Below, one piece after another: positions 1 through 6,761 of a DNA stretch of 10,321 nt. The DNA comes from Tannerella sp. (GTDB lineage: Bacteria > Bacteroidota > Bacteroidia > Bacteroidales > Tannerellaceae). A program made the translations under genes and the position numbers. Each line of letters starts with the position of its first letter. The first letter of the stretch is position 1. The stretch lies in the NCBI GenBank assembly GCA_031272655.1, contig JAISTJ010000137.1:1-10321 (forward strand), written 5' to 3'. Below the pieces are notes generated by a model. It searched no databases and had not been told where the DNA came from. It was given only the letters and a program-made list of their open reading frames with translations.

Positions 1-1540
1 AGAGACCGGCTTGGCTGTGGATGGTCTGGGCTTCCAAATAGTCGGCAAGGCTCTCCATGCCGGCTTCGTAACGGTCGCGGCTCTCGCGCATGTTCTCGGC
101 TGCCTGCTCTAAAGCGCGGGCGGTCATCACTGCTTCCATTGCCGCCTCGCTCAACCGCTGACGAGCCTGCATCGCCTCCAATTCCATCTTCTCGTTCATC
201 TCCTCGCGCTGCAGTTCGGCTATCTGTTTCTCGGCGCGGGCGGCGCGTATCTTGTTCATGCCCTCGCCCCAGTGAAAGACGGGGATGCTGACTGTTACAA
301 TAGCCGAAAACGACGCCTTGTCGAGCAGTGGCGTACCGTTCAGTTCCAAGCCCCGCATATAGCCATAGTTGGCGCCTATACCGATGTTAGGCAGAAAATC
401 GCTGCGTACAAGTTTGATTTGCTGCGACTTCAAGTCCACTTGCTTCGCGAGGATGCCGTATTCGGGACGGAACTCAATGGAGAGTGATGAGTGATGAGTG
501 ATGAGTGATGAATCGGGGGGCGTCATTGCGCCTCCTTCCCCCGTCATTGCACCTCCTTCCCCCGTCATTGCACCTTCTTTTCCCATCATTGCGCCTTCTT
601 TTCCCGTCATTGCGCCTTCTTTTCCCGTCATTGCGAGGTACGAAGCAATCTCCCCGTCTGAAACCTGAAACTTTGAACCTGAAACCCTATCCTCCCCGTC
701 TGAAACCTGAAACATTGAACCTGAAACCTCAAAGCGCGCGTCCTGCGCCAACCCCACTACCTGACACAAGTTCATCCGCGACAGCGCAATAGCATTCTCT
801 GCCCTATGTACCTGCAACTGTGCCTTATTAAACTGCACCTGCACCTTCAGCACATCGTTGCGGCTCTTCAAGCCCGTCTTCTGCGCATTGCTCACATTCT
901 TCAGAAGTTCGCTTACTACGCTTTGAAACGCCTGCGCCACCTTCAACGATTCCACAGCCTTGACATGCAGCCAGTAGGCTTCGTCGGTACGGACTATTAT
1001 CTCGGCACGTGTCAGTTGTTTGTTTAACGCCGCTATGTCCTTGCCAATCTGCGACATACGATAGGCGGCGACTATCTTGCCGCCCATATAGACGGGTTGC
1101 TCGGCTCGCAAACCGGCAAAATATGTGCCGCTCATTTTCAGGTCAAACGACATATCGGGGAAGTAGGCGTACTCGCGAAAGACGGGATTGCCATCGGCGC
1201 CGATAACCGGCGAGCCGTCGGGCATCGTTACTATGTTGGGCTGCAGCGCCCCCGTAGTAAGGTCAGGGACGAATGTCGGCAAATAGGCGCCTGCAATCGT
1301 CTTTTTAAACGCCGCGTCAGTAAACATATAAGCGCCTGACAGCGAGAACTTCGGAAAGAAATTGGCAAAGTAACTCTTTGATTCATAGCCCGTCTTCTCT
1401 GCCGTCTTCTCCGCTATCGCCCCCGCCCTGTTGTTCTCAAGCGCCATCTCGCGACACCTCTCAAGCGTCAGCGTCTGCTGCTGCGCCGCCGCCTCAAAAA
1501 TGCCACATAACATAATAATTATCAGTATATTATTTTTCAT
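1..1540 (-). CDS. TolC-family outer-membrane efflux channel, 3' end cut by window edge, with in-frame repeat insert
   Basis: This is the outer-membrane channel of a tripartite efflux pump. It would carry substrates from the adaptor/RND complex across the outer membrane. The frame is open from an ATG at 1538-1540 to the window edge, giving 513 codons with no stop. A hydrophobic signal peptide (about residues 1-20, ending AAAQ) is followed by QTLTLERCREMALENN, the usual first helix of the family. FFPKFSLSGAY (61-71) and DFLPNIGIGANYGY (381-394) are the paired strand motifs of the two TolC structural halves. NLCQVVGL (257-264) ends the first half, and VSIPVFHWGEGMNKIRAA begins the last helical part. 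Residues about 271-354, between the halves, do not look like TolC: they are encoded by stacked tandem repeats and read as VSGSxFQVSDGE, then MTGKEGA-type heptapeptides, then SSLITHHSSLS. The start lies 8 bases after the pump stop, so it is the last visible gene of the operon. The family call is secure; whether the insert is tolerated is inference. Confidence 0.93.
   Translation of the reverse strand, partial: MKNNILIIIMLCGIFEAAAQQQTLTLERCREMALENNRAGAIAEKTAEKTGYESKSYFANFFPKFSLSGAYMFTDAAFKKTIAGAYLPTFVPDLTTGALQPNIVTMPDGSPVIGADGNPVFREYAYFPDMSFDLKMSGTYFAGLRAEQPVYMGGKIVAAYRMSQIGKDIAALNKQLTRAEIIVRTDEAYWLHVKAVESLKVAQAFQSVVSELLKNVSNAQKTGLKSRNDVLKVQVQFNKAQLQVHRAENAIALSRMNLCQVVGLAQDARFEVSGSMFQVSDGEDRVSGSKFQVSDGEIASYLAMTGKEGAMTGKEGAMMGKEGAMTGEGGAMTGEGGAMTPPDSSLITHHSSLSIEFRPEYGILAKQVDLKSQQIKLVRSDFLPNIGIGANYGYMRGLELNGTPLLDKASFSAIVTVSIPVFHWGEGMNKIRAARAEKQIAELQREEMNEKMELEAMQARQRLSEAAMEAVMTARALEQAAENMRESRDRYEAGMESLADYLEAQTIHSQAGL
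483..510. repeat. Heptanucleotide tandem array, 4 x AGTGATG (CATCACT on the coding strand)
   Basis: Four perfect tandem copies of AGTGATG lie inside the channel gene at 483-489, 490-496, 497-503 and 504-510. On the coding strand they encode part of SSLITHHSSLS. Seven is not a multiple of three, so gain or loss of a single unit shifts the frame. Stops are waiting in both shifted frames: TGA at 474-476 after a gain, and TGA at 430-432 after a loss. Confidence 0.9.
522..626. repeat. 21-bp tandem repeat, five units, in frame in the channel gene
   Basis: Five units start at 522, 543, 564, 585 and 606, each beginning GTCATTGC (the fourth begins ATCATTGC) followed by a pyrimidine-rich tail, CCTCCTTCCCC- or CCTTCTTTTCC-like. 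The unit is seven codons, so copy-number change keeps the frame. On the coding strand it gives A-M-T-G-K-E-G, with a K-to-E and an E-to-G substitution in the two copies nearest 522. A sixth GTCATTGCG at 627 leads into the quasi-palindrome next to it, which suggests that the units were copied from that element's left arm. Confidence 0.9.
627..650. repeat. REP-like quasi-palindrome inside the channel gene
   Basis: The 20 bases at 630-649 read ATTGC-N3-GTAC-N3-GCAAT. The outer five bases of each arm and the central GTAC are perfectly self-complementary, and only the two N3 blocks fail to pair. A GTC precedes and a C follows. Similar GTCATTGCGAGG...GAAGCAATC elements are known as dispersed repeats in several bacterial genomes; I am recalling this, not testing it. 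Here the element is translated in frame as EIASYLAM. Confidence 0.6.
651..728. repeat. 42-bp direct repeat, two copies, built mainly on CTGAAAC heptamers
   Basis: Copy one starts at 651 and copy two at 693. The first 36 bases of each match with a single mismatch (TTTGAAC versus ATTGAAC). Each copy begins TCCCCGT and then contains CTGAAAC, CTGAAAC, a TTGAAC variant and CTGAAAC, so the internal period is 7 bp. The 42-bp period equals 14 codons and keeps the channel gene in frame. The coding strand gives two copies of VSGSxFQVSDGE. Confidence 0.88.
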
Positions 1541-1568
1541 CTTAATTCTTAATTCTTAATTCTTAATT
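1541..1568. repeat. Heptanucleotide tandem array, 4 x CTTAATT, at the pump-channel gene junction
   Basis: Four perfect copies of CTTAATT occupy 1541-1568. Read on the minus strand, they encode the last residues of the RND pump (L-R-I-K-N), provide its TAA stop at 1549-1551, fill the 8-base gap and end directly before the channel gene ATG. The unit differs from the arrays inside the channel gene, but period (7) and copy number (4) are the same as in the array at 483-510. Copy-number change would alter the distance between the stop and the next start in steps of seven. Confidence 0.9.
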
Positions 1569-4500
1569 TAAAGAAGGAGGCATACAGCGCGGGCAGTATG
1601 AGCAGGGTGATAAGGGCGCCGAAGAGCAAGCCGCCCATGATTGTTACGGCGGCAGAGCCGAAGAGGTCGTCGGTGATGAGCGGCGCCATGCCTACGATAG
1701 TGGTCAGGGACGCCATCATTACGGGGCGAAAACGCGCCGCAGCGCTGTCAAGCAGCGCCTTGACCGGCTCTACGCCCGCCTCCGTCTGACGCACTATCTC
1801 GTCCATCAGCACTATGCCGTTCTTTATCATCATACCCATCAGCCCCAGCGTCCCTACTATCGCCACGAAGCCGAAAGTCTTGCCTGTCAGCAGCATAGCG
1901 ATGATGACGCCTACCATTATCAGCGGTATGCAGCAGAAGATGATAAGCGGCTTGCGGTAGTCGCGGAAGAGCGCTATCAGTATGATAATCATCAGTATAA
2001 CGCCGAGCGGCAGGTTCTTGAAAAGGTATTTCATAGCCAGACTGCTGGCGCGATATTCGCCTTCCCATCGTAGCGAATAGCCCTCCGGCAGAGCGATTTG
2101 CGAGACCTCGTCGAGGATGCTTTGCCGCGCGTCCTCGACGCTGACGCCAAAGACGGGGTTGCCCTGCGCCCGCATTGAGCGCTGACCGTTGTAGCGCACC
2201 ACTACCGGGTCTTCCCAAACTATGCTTACGCCCTGCGTAGCCTGACTGAGAGGCACTGTTCCGAGCAGCGATTCCAGCACGTCTTCCTCCGTTATTGCGC
2301 CGGTCATCAAGCCCTGAACAGTGCGGCGGTCAAGCGAGAGGCGACCAAGCGAGGGTAACATGCTGAATACCGGCGAGTTTTCGAGCGATTCTATCGGTTT
2401 GCCCTCTTTATCAACGCATTTAAGATAAATAGTGCGGCTGCGCGTACCCTCGTAGAAAGCGCTGACAGGGATGCCTCCGGTGGCGGTCAGCAGCGACAGA
2501 CCGACGTCCTGACGGCTTAACCCGATGTTACGCGCCACCGGCTGATTGTAGTTCACCGTCAGCGCCGGCGTTTTCGGCTCCCAGTCGCTATTGACGAGGA
2601 AAATCTTGTCGCTGCGCCGCATTATGTCCATCGCCTGCGCCGTCAGCGAGCGAAGCACGGCAGGGTCAGGTCCGTTGAACTGCAGTTCGATTGGATATTT
2701 CTTATACATAAGATTATAGCGCTTAATACGCACGTAAGCATCGGGGTAATAATCAGTTAAGTACGTTTGTATCTCTTTCATGTTGGAAACCAACTCTTTA
2801 GGCGAGGTGAAATCCACTATCAGTTCGCCGTAGGAAAGCGACGGGTCGGCAATGCTTCTTACTAAATTGTAACGTGCGGGAGTGCCGCCAACGGATGTCG
2901 TAACATGCTTTATTTCAGGTCGTTGAAACAGGTAATCTTCTATCTCGCGCAAATCTCTTTCCACACGTGCGGAAGACGTCCCTTCCGGCAGTTTGTACTC
3001 GATATAAAGTTGGTCGTAAATCATATCGGGGAAGAAGCCCTGCGGCAGGAGACGGTAGCAAAAAGCGCAGGCTATCAGCAGTATAGCAGCGCCTCCGAGA
3101 GTTAACGTCCTGTTACGCAGCGTCCAGCGAAGAGTGCGTTGCAGGGCGCGGTAGTACTTATTGTCGTAGAGCGAGGCAGGGTCGCCCGAAGGCTTGACAT
3201 GCAGCATAAAGCGCGCCTGAAGCGGCACCTGCGTCAGCGCCATCACCCAACTGAGCAGCAGCGAAACGGCGAGGACGATGAACAGGTCGCGCACGTAAAT
3301 CCCCGCCGTATCGGGCGAGAGGAAGATAGGAAAGAAGGCGAGGATGGCTATCAGTGTGGCAGCAAGCAGAGGCATGGCGGTCTTGCGACCTATCGCCGTC
3401 AGCGCCTCCTCGCGTGGCTGACCGCGCTTCAAATCAACTAATATTCCGTCGATTATCACTATTGCATTGTCCACCAGCATACCCATAGCCAGCACGAAGG
3501 CTGCAAGCGAGACGCGCTGCAAAGTGCCATGGAAGAAGTTGAGTATCAGGAACGAACCGATGACGACTATCACAAGGCTGCAGCCTATAATCACGCCGCT
3601 GCGGAAGCCCATCGTCAGCATGAGTATAAATATCACAATAGCAAGCGATTCGGCGAGGTTGAGCATGAACGTACCGATAGCGTCGTTGACGCGGGCGGGC
3701 TGGAAAAACACCTTGTGAAACTCGAACCCGGCGGGCAGGCGGTGAGCCGACAGTTCCGCCAGACGCTCGTCCACCTGCTTGCCGACTTTCGTAATATCAG
3801 CGGTTTTAGAGGCGGCAATGGCTATGCCGAGCGCCCGCTGACGGTCGTAGCGCATAAGGTTACGCACCGGCTTCTCCGTCGTGCGCGTTATTTTCGCAAT
3901 GTCGCGCATCCGCAGTTGGTCGTTCTCATGCCCCTGAATAATCAGATTTTCAATGTCTTCCACCGTGCGGTACTTGTCGCTCACGGTTACGCGCAGGCGA
4001 TTGTCGCCGGTCTCGTAGTATCCGGAGTAAACAGTCTGATTCTGACCGTTTAACGTAGCAAGCGCCTCCGCCGGCATCACCCCAAGATGCGCCATACGGT
4101 CTTCATAGAGAGCGATTTCGATGCTCTCCTTCAGTTCGCCATAGATATTGACCCGCACAACGTCCTCAAGCGCCTGAATTTCACGCTGTACGAGTTGCGC
4201 ATAGTTGCTCGTCTCCTCTTCCGAGAAGCCGTCGGACGTAAAAGCGTAGAACATGCCGTACATATCGCCGAAATCGTCCATCACAACGGAGTTCTGCGCC
4301 CCTTCGGGCAACTGCCCCTGCACGTCGCCGACCTTGCGCCGCAGCATTGTCCAGCAGTCGTCAACATCCTCGTTGCGCACCAGCGTCGAGAGGTTCACCG
4401 TTATCATCGACACATCGTTCATAGAGCGGCTCTGCACCGATTCGAGGTCTTTCATCGTGCGTATGCTTTTCTCCAATAAATCAGTTACTTCCAACTCCAC

Positions 4501-4677
4501 CTGATGCGCCGACGCGCCCGGAAAGGTGGTGATGACGAGCGCCTGCTTGACCTTGATTTCAGGGTCTTCGAGTTTGCTCATCTCGTAGAACGACTTCGCC
4601 CCGCCCACAAGCAGCGCCGCAATAAGGAAGTAAACTAACTTACTGTTACTCAATGCCCATTTACCGACGTCCTTCAT
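1549..4677 (-). CDS. RND-family efflux transporter permease (AcrB/HAE-like inner-membrane pump)
   Basis: This is a proton-driven inner-membrane pump of the RND superfamily and the motor of the tripartite efflux system. At 1042 residues it has the normal full length. A first transmembrane helix (about 13-32) is followed by the porter-domain motif TFPGASAHQVE (51-61), a first helical block (about 340-490), a linker, TM7 (about 523-543), a second porter half (about 550-885) and a final helical block (about 888-1036). TM4 carries GMLVDNAIVIID, with D403 at the place of AcrB Asp407 and N404 in place of Asp408. TM10 carries MMIKNGIVLMDE, with K952 matching AcrB Lys940, so the main proton-relay residues are present. 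The ATG overlaps the adaptor stop by four bases (ATGA, 4674-4677), which suggests translational coupling. The last five codons and stop fall in a CTTAATT array. The substrate cannot be told from sequence; drugs or bile-like compounds are possible. The sequence favours the HAE type over the metal type. Confidence 0.95.
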   Translation of the reverse strand: MKDVGKWALSNSKLVYFLIAALLVGGAKSFYEMSKLEDPEIKVKQALVITTFPGASAHQVELEVTDLLEKSIRTMKDLESVQSRSMNDVSMITVNLSTLVRNEDVDDCWTMLRRKVGDVQGQLPEGAQNSVVMDDFGDMYGMFYAFTSDGFSEEETSNYAQLVQREIQALEDVVRVNIYGELKESIEIALYEDRMAHLGVMPAEALATLNGQNQTVYSGYYETGDNRLRVTVSDKYRTVEDIENLIIQGHENDQLRMRDIAKITRTTEKPVRNLMRYDRQRALGIAIAASKTADITKVGKQVDERLAELSAHRLPAGFEFHKVFFQPARVNDAIGTFMLNLAESLAIVIFILMLTMGFRSGVIIGCSLVIVVIGSFLILNFFHGTLQRVSLAAFVLAMGMLVDNAIVIIDGILVDLKRGQPREEALTAIGRKTAMPLLAATLIAILAFFPIFLSPDTAGIYVRDLFIVLAVSLLLSWVMALTQVPLQARFMLHVKPSGDPASLYDNKYYRALQRTLRWTLRNRTLTLGGAAILLIACAFCYRLLPQGFFPDMIYDQLYIEYKLPEGTSSARVERDLREIEDYLFQRPEIKHVTTSVGGTPARYNLVRSIADPSLSYGELIVDFTSPKELVSNMKEIQTYLTDYYPDAYVRIKRYNLMYKKYPIELQFNGPDPAVLRSLTAQAMDIMRRSDKIFLVNSDWEPKTPALTVNYNQPVARNIGLSRQDVGLSLLTATGGIPVSAFYEGTRSRTIYLKCVDKEGKPIESLENSPVFSMLPSLGRLSLDRRTVQGLMTGAITEEDVLESLLGTVPLSQATQGVSIVWEDPVVVRYNGQRSMRAQGNPVFGVSVEDARQSILDEVSQIALPEGYSLRWEGEYRASSLAMKYLFKNLPLGVILMIIILIALFRDYRKPLIIFCCIPLIMVGVIIAMLLTGKTFGFVAIVGTLGLMGMMIKNGIVLMDEIVRQTEAGVEPVKALLDSAAARFRPVMMASLTTIVGMAPLITDDLFGSAAVTIMGGLLFGALITLLILPALYASFFKLRIKN

Positions 4678-5744
4678 AGCAGTTTACCGGTGTTGGTTGA
4701 TGAAACGGGCGGCAGCAGGCGTACCCGCTCGCCCTCTTTCAGGACGTGAACGCCCGCCGAGACGATGACCTCGCCCTCGCGCAGCCCTTCCGAAATCACT
4801 ATAACGCCCTCGGTCAGCAGTTCCGACGGTTTCACTATACGCGCCGTAACGGTCTCGCTGTCAGCATTATACACCCAAACAGCAGAGCGTCCGTCTTTTT
4901 CAAACAGCGCCGAGTAAGGTATCTGCACCAATGCGGTCTCTTCGGTGGTGTAGAGGATGTTCACCATTGTCATCATGCCGGGCGATGGCAAGGGGGCATC
5001 CGCCTTTTGAAACTTAAGTCTCACAGTATAAAGTTGGTTCATGTTCGCCTTTTGCGTAATACCCAGCAGGTCAAGCGTATATACCTTGTCGGGGAATACT
5101 TCCACCGTACAGTTGAAGGCTTTGAAGCGCTCGCGGCGGATAAACTCCGAGGCGGGGATGTTGATTTCGACCTCCGGACTGCCCGCATCAATCATAGAGA
5201 GTACGGGCGTTCCGGCGCCTACCGTCTCGCCGCCGTTGAAGAAACGCTTCTGTATGTAACCGTCAAAAGGCGCTTTCAACTGCGTATCGTTCAGCGCATT
5301 ACGGTGCGCGTCCAACTTGGCGGTGATTTGCTTCAAACCGTAAACCGCTTTGTCATAGTCGTTTGGCGTTACGCTGCCCTTGCCGTGCAGTTCTATAACC
5401 CTGTCGGCTTCCGCCTTAATACGCTTATATTCAGCCTCCGTTGCGTCCAACTGCAGGCGATAGTCGCGTGCGTCAAGTTCAGCCAGCGTCTGCCCTTTGC
5501 GCACGAAACGCCCCTCTTCCGCAACAATTTTTAATACAGGACCGGCTATGCGGAACGCCAGACTGACGTCCGCCGCCGCCCGTATCTTGCCCGGAAAAAC
5601 GGACGCCGGAGTAGCGCCCCAAGCCCGCACAGTATCGGTTCTGACAGTCCGCAAAGCCTCTGCTGCGTCTCCCTGCCGCTGCCTGGCGCATCCTGCAACC
5701 AAGACAGCGGATACACAAATTATAATTTCAGTAAATTTTCTCAT
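4674..5744 (-). CDS. RND efflux periplasmic adaptor subunit (membrane fusion protein), lipoprotein
   Basis: This adaptor links the RND pump to the outer-membrane channel. The N-terminus (residues 1-19) is a lipoprotein signal with the lipobox LVAGC, so Cys19 should be lipidated and the protein anchored to a membrane facing the periplasm. The lipoyl half-motif FRIAGPVLKIVAEEGRFVRK (64-83) and its partner LKAPFDGYIQKRFFNGGETV (156-175) flank a short helical hairpin (about 95-153), the part expected to contact the channel. A beta-barrel domain (about 190-265) and a membrane-proximal domain (about 270-345, with GLREGEVIVSAGVHVLKEGERV) follow. At 356 residues it is typical for the family. It is the first gene of the operon and its stop overlaps the pump start by ATGA. 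A TACTTTTG box lies 27 bases upstream of its ATG. The family is clear; the substrate is unknown. Confidence 0.95.
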   Translation of the reverse strand: MRKFTEIIICVSAVLVAGCARQRQGDAAEALRTVRTDTVRAWGATPASVFPGKIRAAADVSLAFRIAGPVLKIVAEEGRFVRKGQTLAELDARDYRLQLDATEAEYKRIKAEADRVIELHGKGSVTPNDYDKAVYGLKQITAKLDAHRNALNDTQLKAPFDGYIQKRFFNGGETVGAGTPVLSMIDAGSPEVEINIPASEFIRRERFKAFNCTVEVFPDKVYTLDLLGITQKANMNQLYTVRLKFQKADAPLPSPGMMTMVNILYTTEETALVQIPYSALFEKDGRSAVWVYNADSETVTARIVKPSELLTEGVIVISEGLREGEVIVSAGVHVLKEGERVRLLPPVSSTNTGKLL

Positions 5745-5771
5745 ATTAAGCCTATATTTATATTACCGATG

Positions 5772-5779
5772 CAAAAGTA
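5772..5779 (-). promoter_or_regulatory. Putative Bacteroidota -7 promoter box for the efflux operon
   Basis: Read on the minus strand, 5779-5772 is TACTTTTG, a full match to the Bacteroidota -7 consensus TAnnTTTG. It ends 27 bases before the adaptor ATG, which would give a leader of roughly 20 bases. I see no convincing TTTG -33 element 19-21 bases upstream, so the promoter may be weak or need an activator. No regulator gene is adjacent in this window. Confidence 0.5.
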
Positions 5780-5820
5780 ATAATAAAAACGAAACGGAAG
5801 GCGAAATTCGGAAAATTTAT

Positions 5821-5850
5821 GATAAAATAAGACCTCTTCACAGAGAAGTC
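5821..5850 (-). terminator. Likely intrinsic terminator after the DUF362 gene
   Basis: On the minus strand, GACTTCT pairs with AGAGGTC (seven pairs, one of them G-T) around a six-base loop, CTGTGA, at 5831-5850. The T-rich run TTATTTTATC follows at 5830-5821. The hairpin starts 9 bases after the DUF362 stop codon and lies upstream of the efflux promoter box, so it should separate the two minus-strand transcription units. The short, mostly AT/GC-mixed stem makes it moderate in strength. Confidence 0.55.
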
Positions 5851-5859
5851 GGATAAAAT

Positions 5860-6759
5860 CTACACAAAAATGTCTTTGTCCCAGCCGAGTTTGATAAGTT
5901 CTATTTTGGCGGGGTCTGCCGTACCGAGATGGTAGCGGGTGTCGGCGGCGGCGATATGCTTTGCAGGCGGGTTGAGCGGACGGTCTTCCTTGAAAAACTC
6001 GCGGCGCTTTGCCTCAATGATACGCAACCCGACAGAATCAACGGCGACAGGGTCAAAACCGACTAACAGACCGTTGTAATGCCATTGATGTTCAGGCGAA
6101 GCCTTGCTTTGAACAGTGTGATGAAACTGCGGATTGAACATCACCAGCACATGAAGCCGCGTCTTGCCTTTTACTAAGGGCAGTTCCTGCAACGAACCGA
6201 GTACGACGCATGAATCTTCGTGATAATCAGATGGTTTCTCGGCAAACATGATGTAATTTTTTATCAGCGAGCCTACCCCCGACCATGCGTGTGTGCGCAT
6301 CGGGCGAGTGTTTATCAGCGCCGTAGCCTTCTGAAAGACAGGGTTTTGCTTCACTCCGCGATCGTCTATGCTGAGGTTTTCTTCTTTAACCCCAACGCCA
6401 AGCACGCGGGCTTTCAAGGCCTCATTGACTTCCGGCGGAGTTGGAAATTCCTGCCATACATTGGTCTTAATACCCACAATATCAGAGGGTTTGATGATAC
6501 TTGCCCACGCTTCGGCAGGCGTCTTTTTGTCGGTCAGGCGGCAAACGGCTTCGTCAAGCAGAAGCCCTGTTATACCTGCATCAGGCGTATCGCCATGCGC
6601 ATAAAGCAACTCATCGCGCACAAGCACCACACGGCTCTTGTCGGCCGTAGATGCCTTAGTATCAGCCCATACCATTTCCGGACGGTTAAGCAATATGGCG
6701 CTTCCGGCAGCCATCATTGCCGTACGTTTTAATAATTCTCTTCTTGTAATTGTTTCCAT
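5860..6759 (-). CDS. Tat-exported DUF362-family protein
   Basis: The protein has 299 residues from the ATG at 6757-6759. An in-frame TTG at 6763-6765 would add two residues, but the ATG directly before the Tat motif is the better start. The N-terminus METITRRELLKR, with a twin arginine at 6-7, a hydrophobic stretch (13-24) and a VWA cleavage site near residue 32, is a Tat signal, so the protein should be exported folded. The DUF362 pattern is present: VGIKTN (95-100), HAWSGVGSLIKNYIMF (157-172) and GFDPVAVDSVG (234-244). The four-cysteine ferredoxin motifs carried by some family members are absent, with only two scattered cysteines. The gene starts 2 bases after the stop of the preceding gene, so the two are almost certainly cotranscribed. 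The biochemical role of DUF362 proteins is not established; Tat export hints at a cofactor or cytoplasmic folding. A terminator follows the stop codon. Confidence 0.85.
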   Translation of the reverse strand: METITRRELLKRTAMMAAGSAILLNRPEMVWADTKASTADKSRVVLVRDELLYAHGDTPDAGITGLLLDEAVCRLTDKKTPAEAWASIIKPSDIVGIKTNVWQEFPTPPEVNEALKARVLGVGVKEENLSIDDRGVKQNPVFQKATALINTRPMRTHAWSGVGSLIKNYIMFAEKPSDYHEDSCVVLGSLQELPLVKGKTRLHVLVMFNPQFHHTVQSKASPEHQWHYNGLLVGFDPVAVDSVGLRIIEAKRREFFKEDRPLNPPAKHIAAADTRYHLGTADPAKIELIKLGWDKDIFV

Positions 6760-6761
6760 AA

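Noticed and set aside
522..728. A CRISPR array
   Set aside because: The units are directly adjacent without unique spacers, the periods are 21 and 42 bp, the block is in frame in a gene, and no cas gene is present.
483..728. Channel gene as a pseudogene broken by repeat insertion
   Set aside because: The frame is continuous from ATG 1540 to the window edge, with normal TolC motifs on both sides in the same frame, so no break is visible. The 3' end outside the window could still hold a defect.
505..792. Plus-strand open frame encoding a leucine/proline-rich repeat (LRLLPPSLHLLPP-like)
   Set aside because: It is the antisense of the repeat block in the channel gene. The repeats happen to lack stops on both strands, and the translation outside the repeats has no protein-like pattern. 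The minus-strand frame links two genuine TolC halves.
3139..4504. Several plus-strand open frames of 80-174 codons opposite the RND pump and others opposite the adaptor and DUF362 genes
   Set aside because: They are antisense shadows of well-supported coding regions, with no recognisable motif, signal or promoter of their own.
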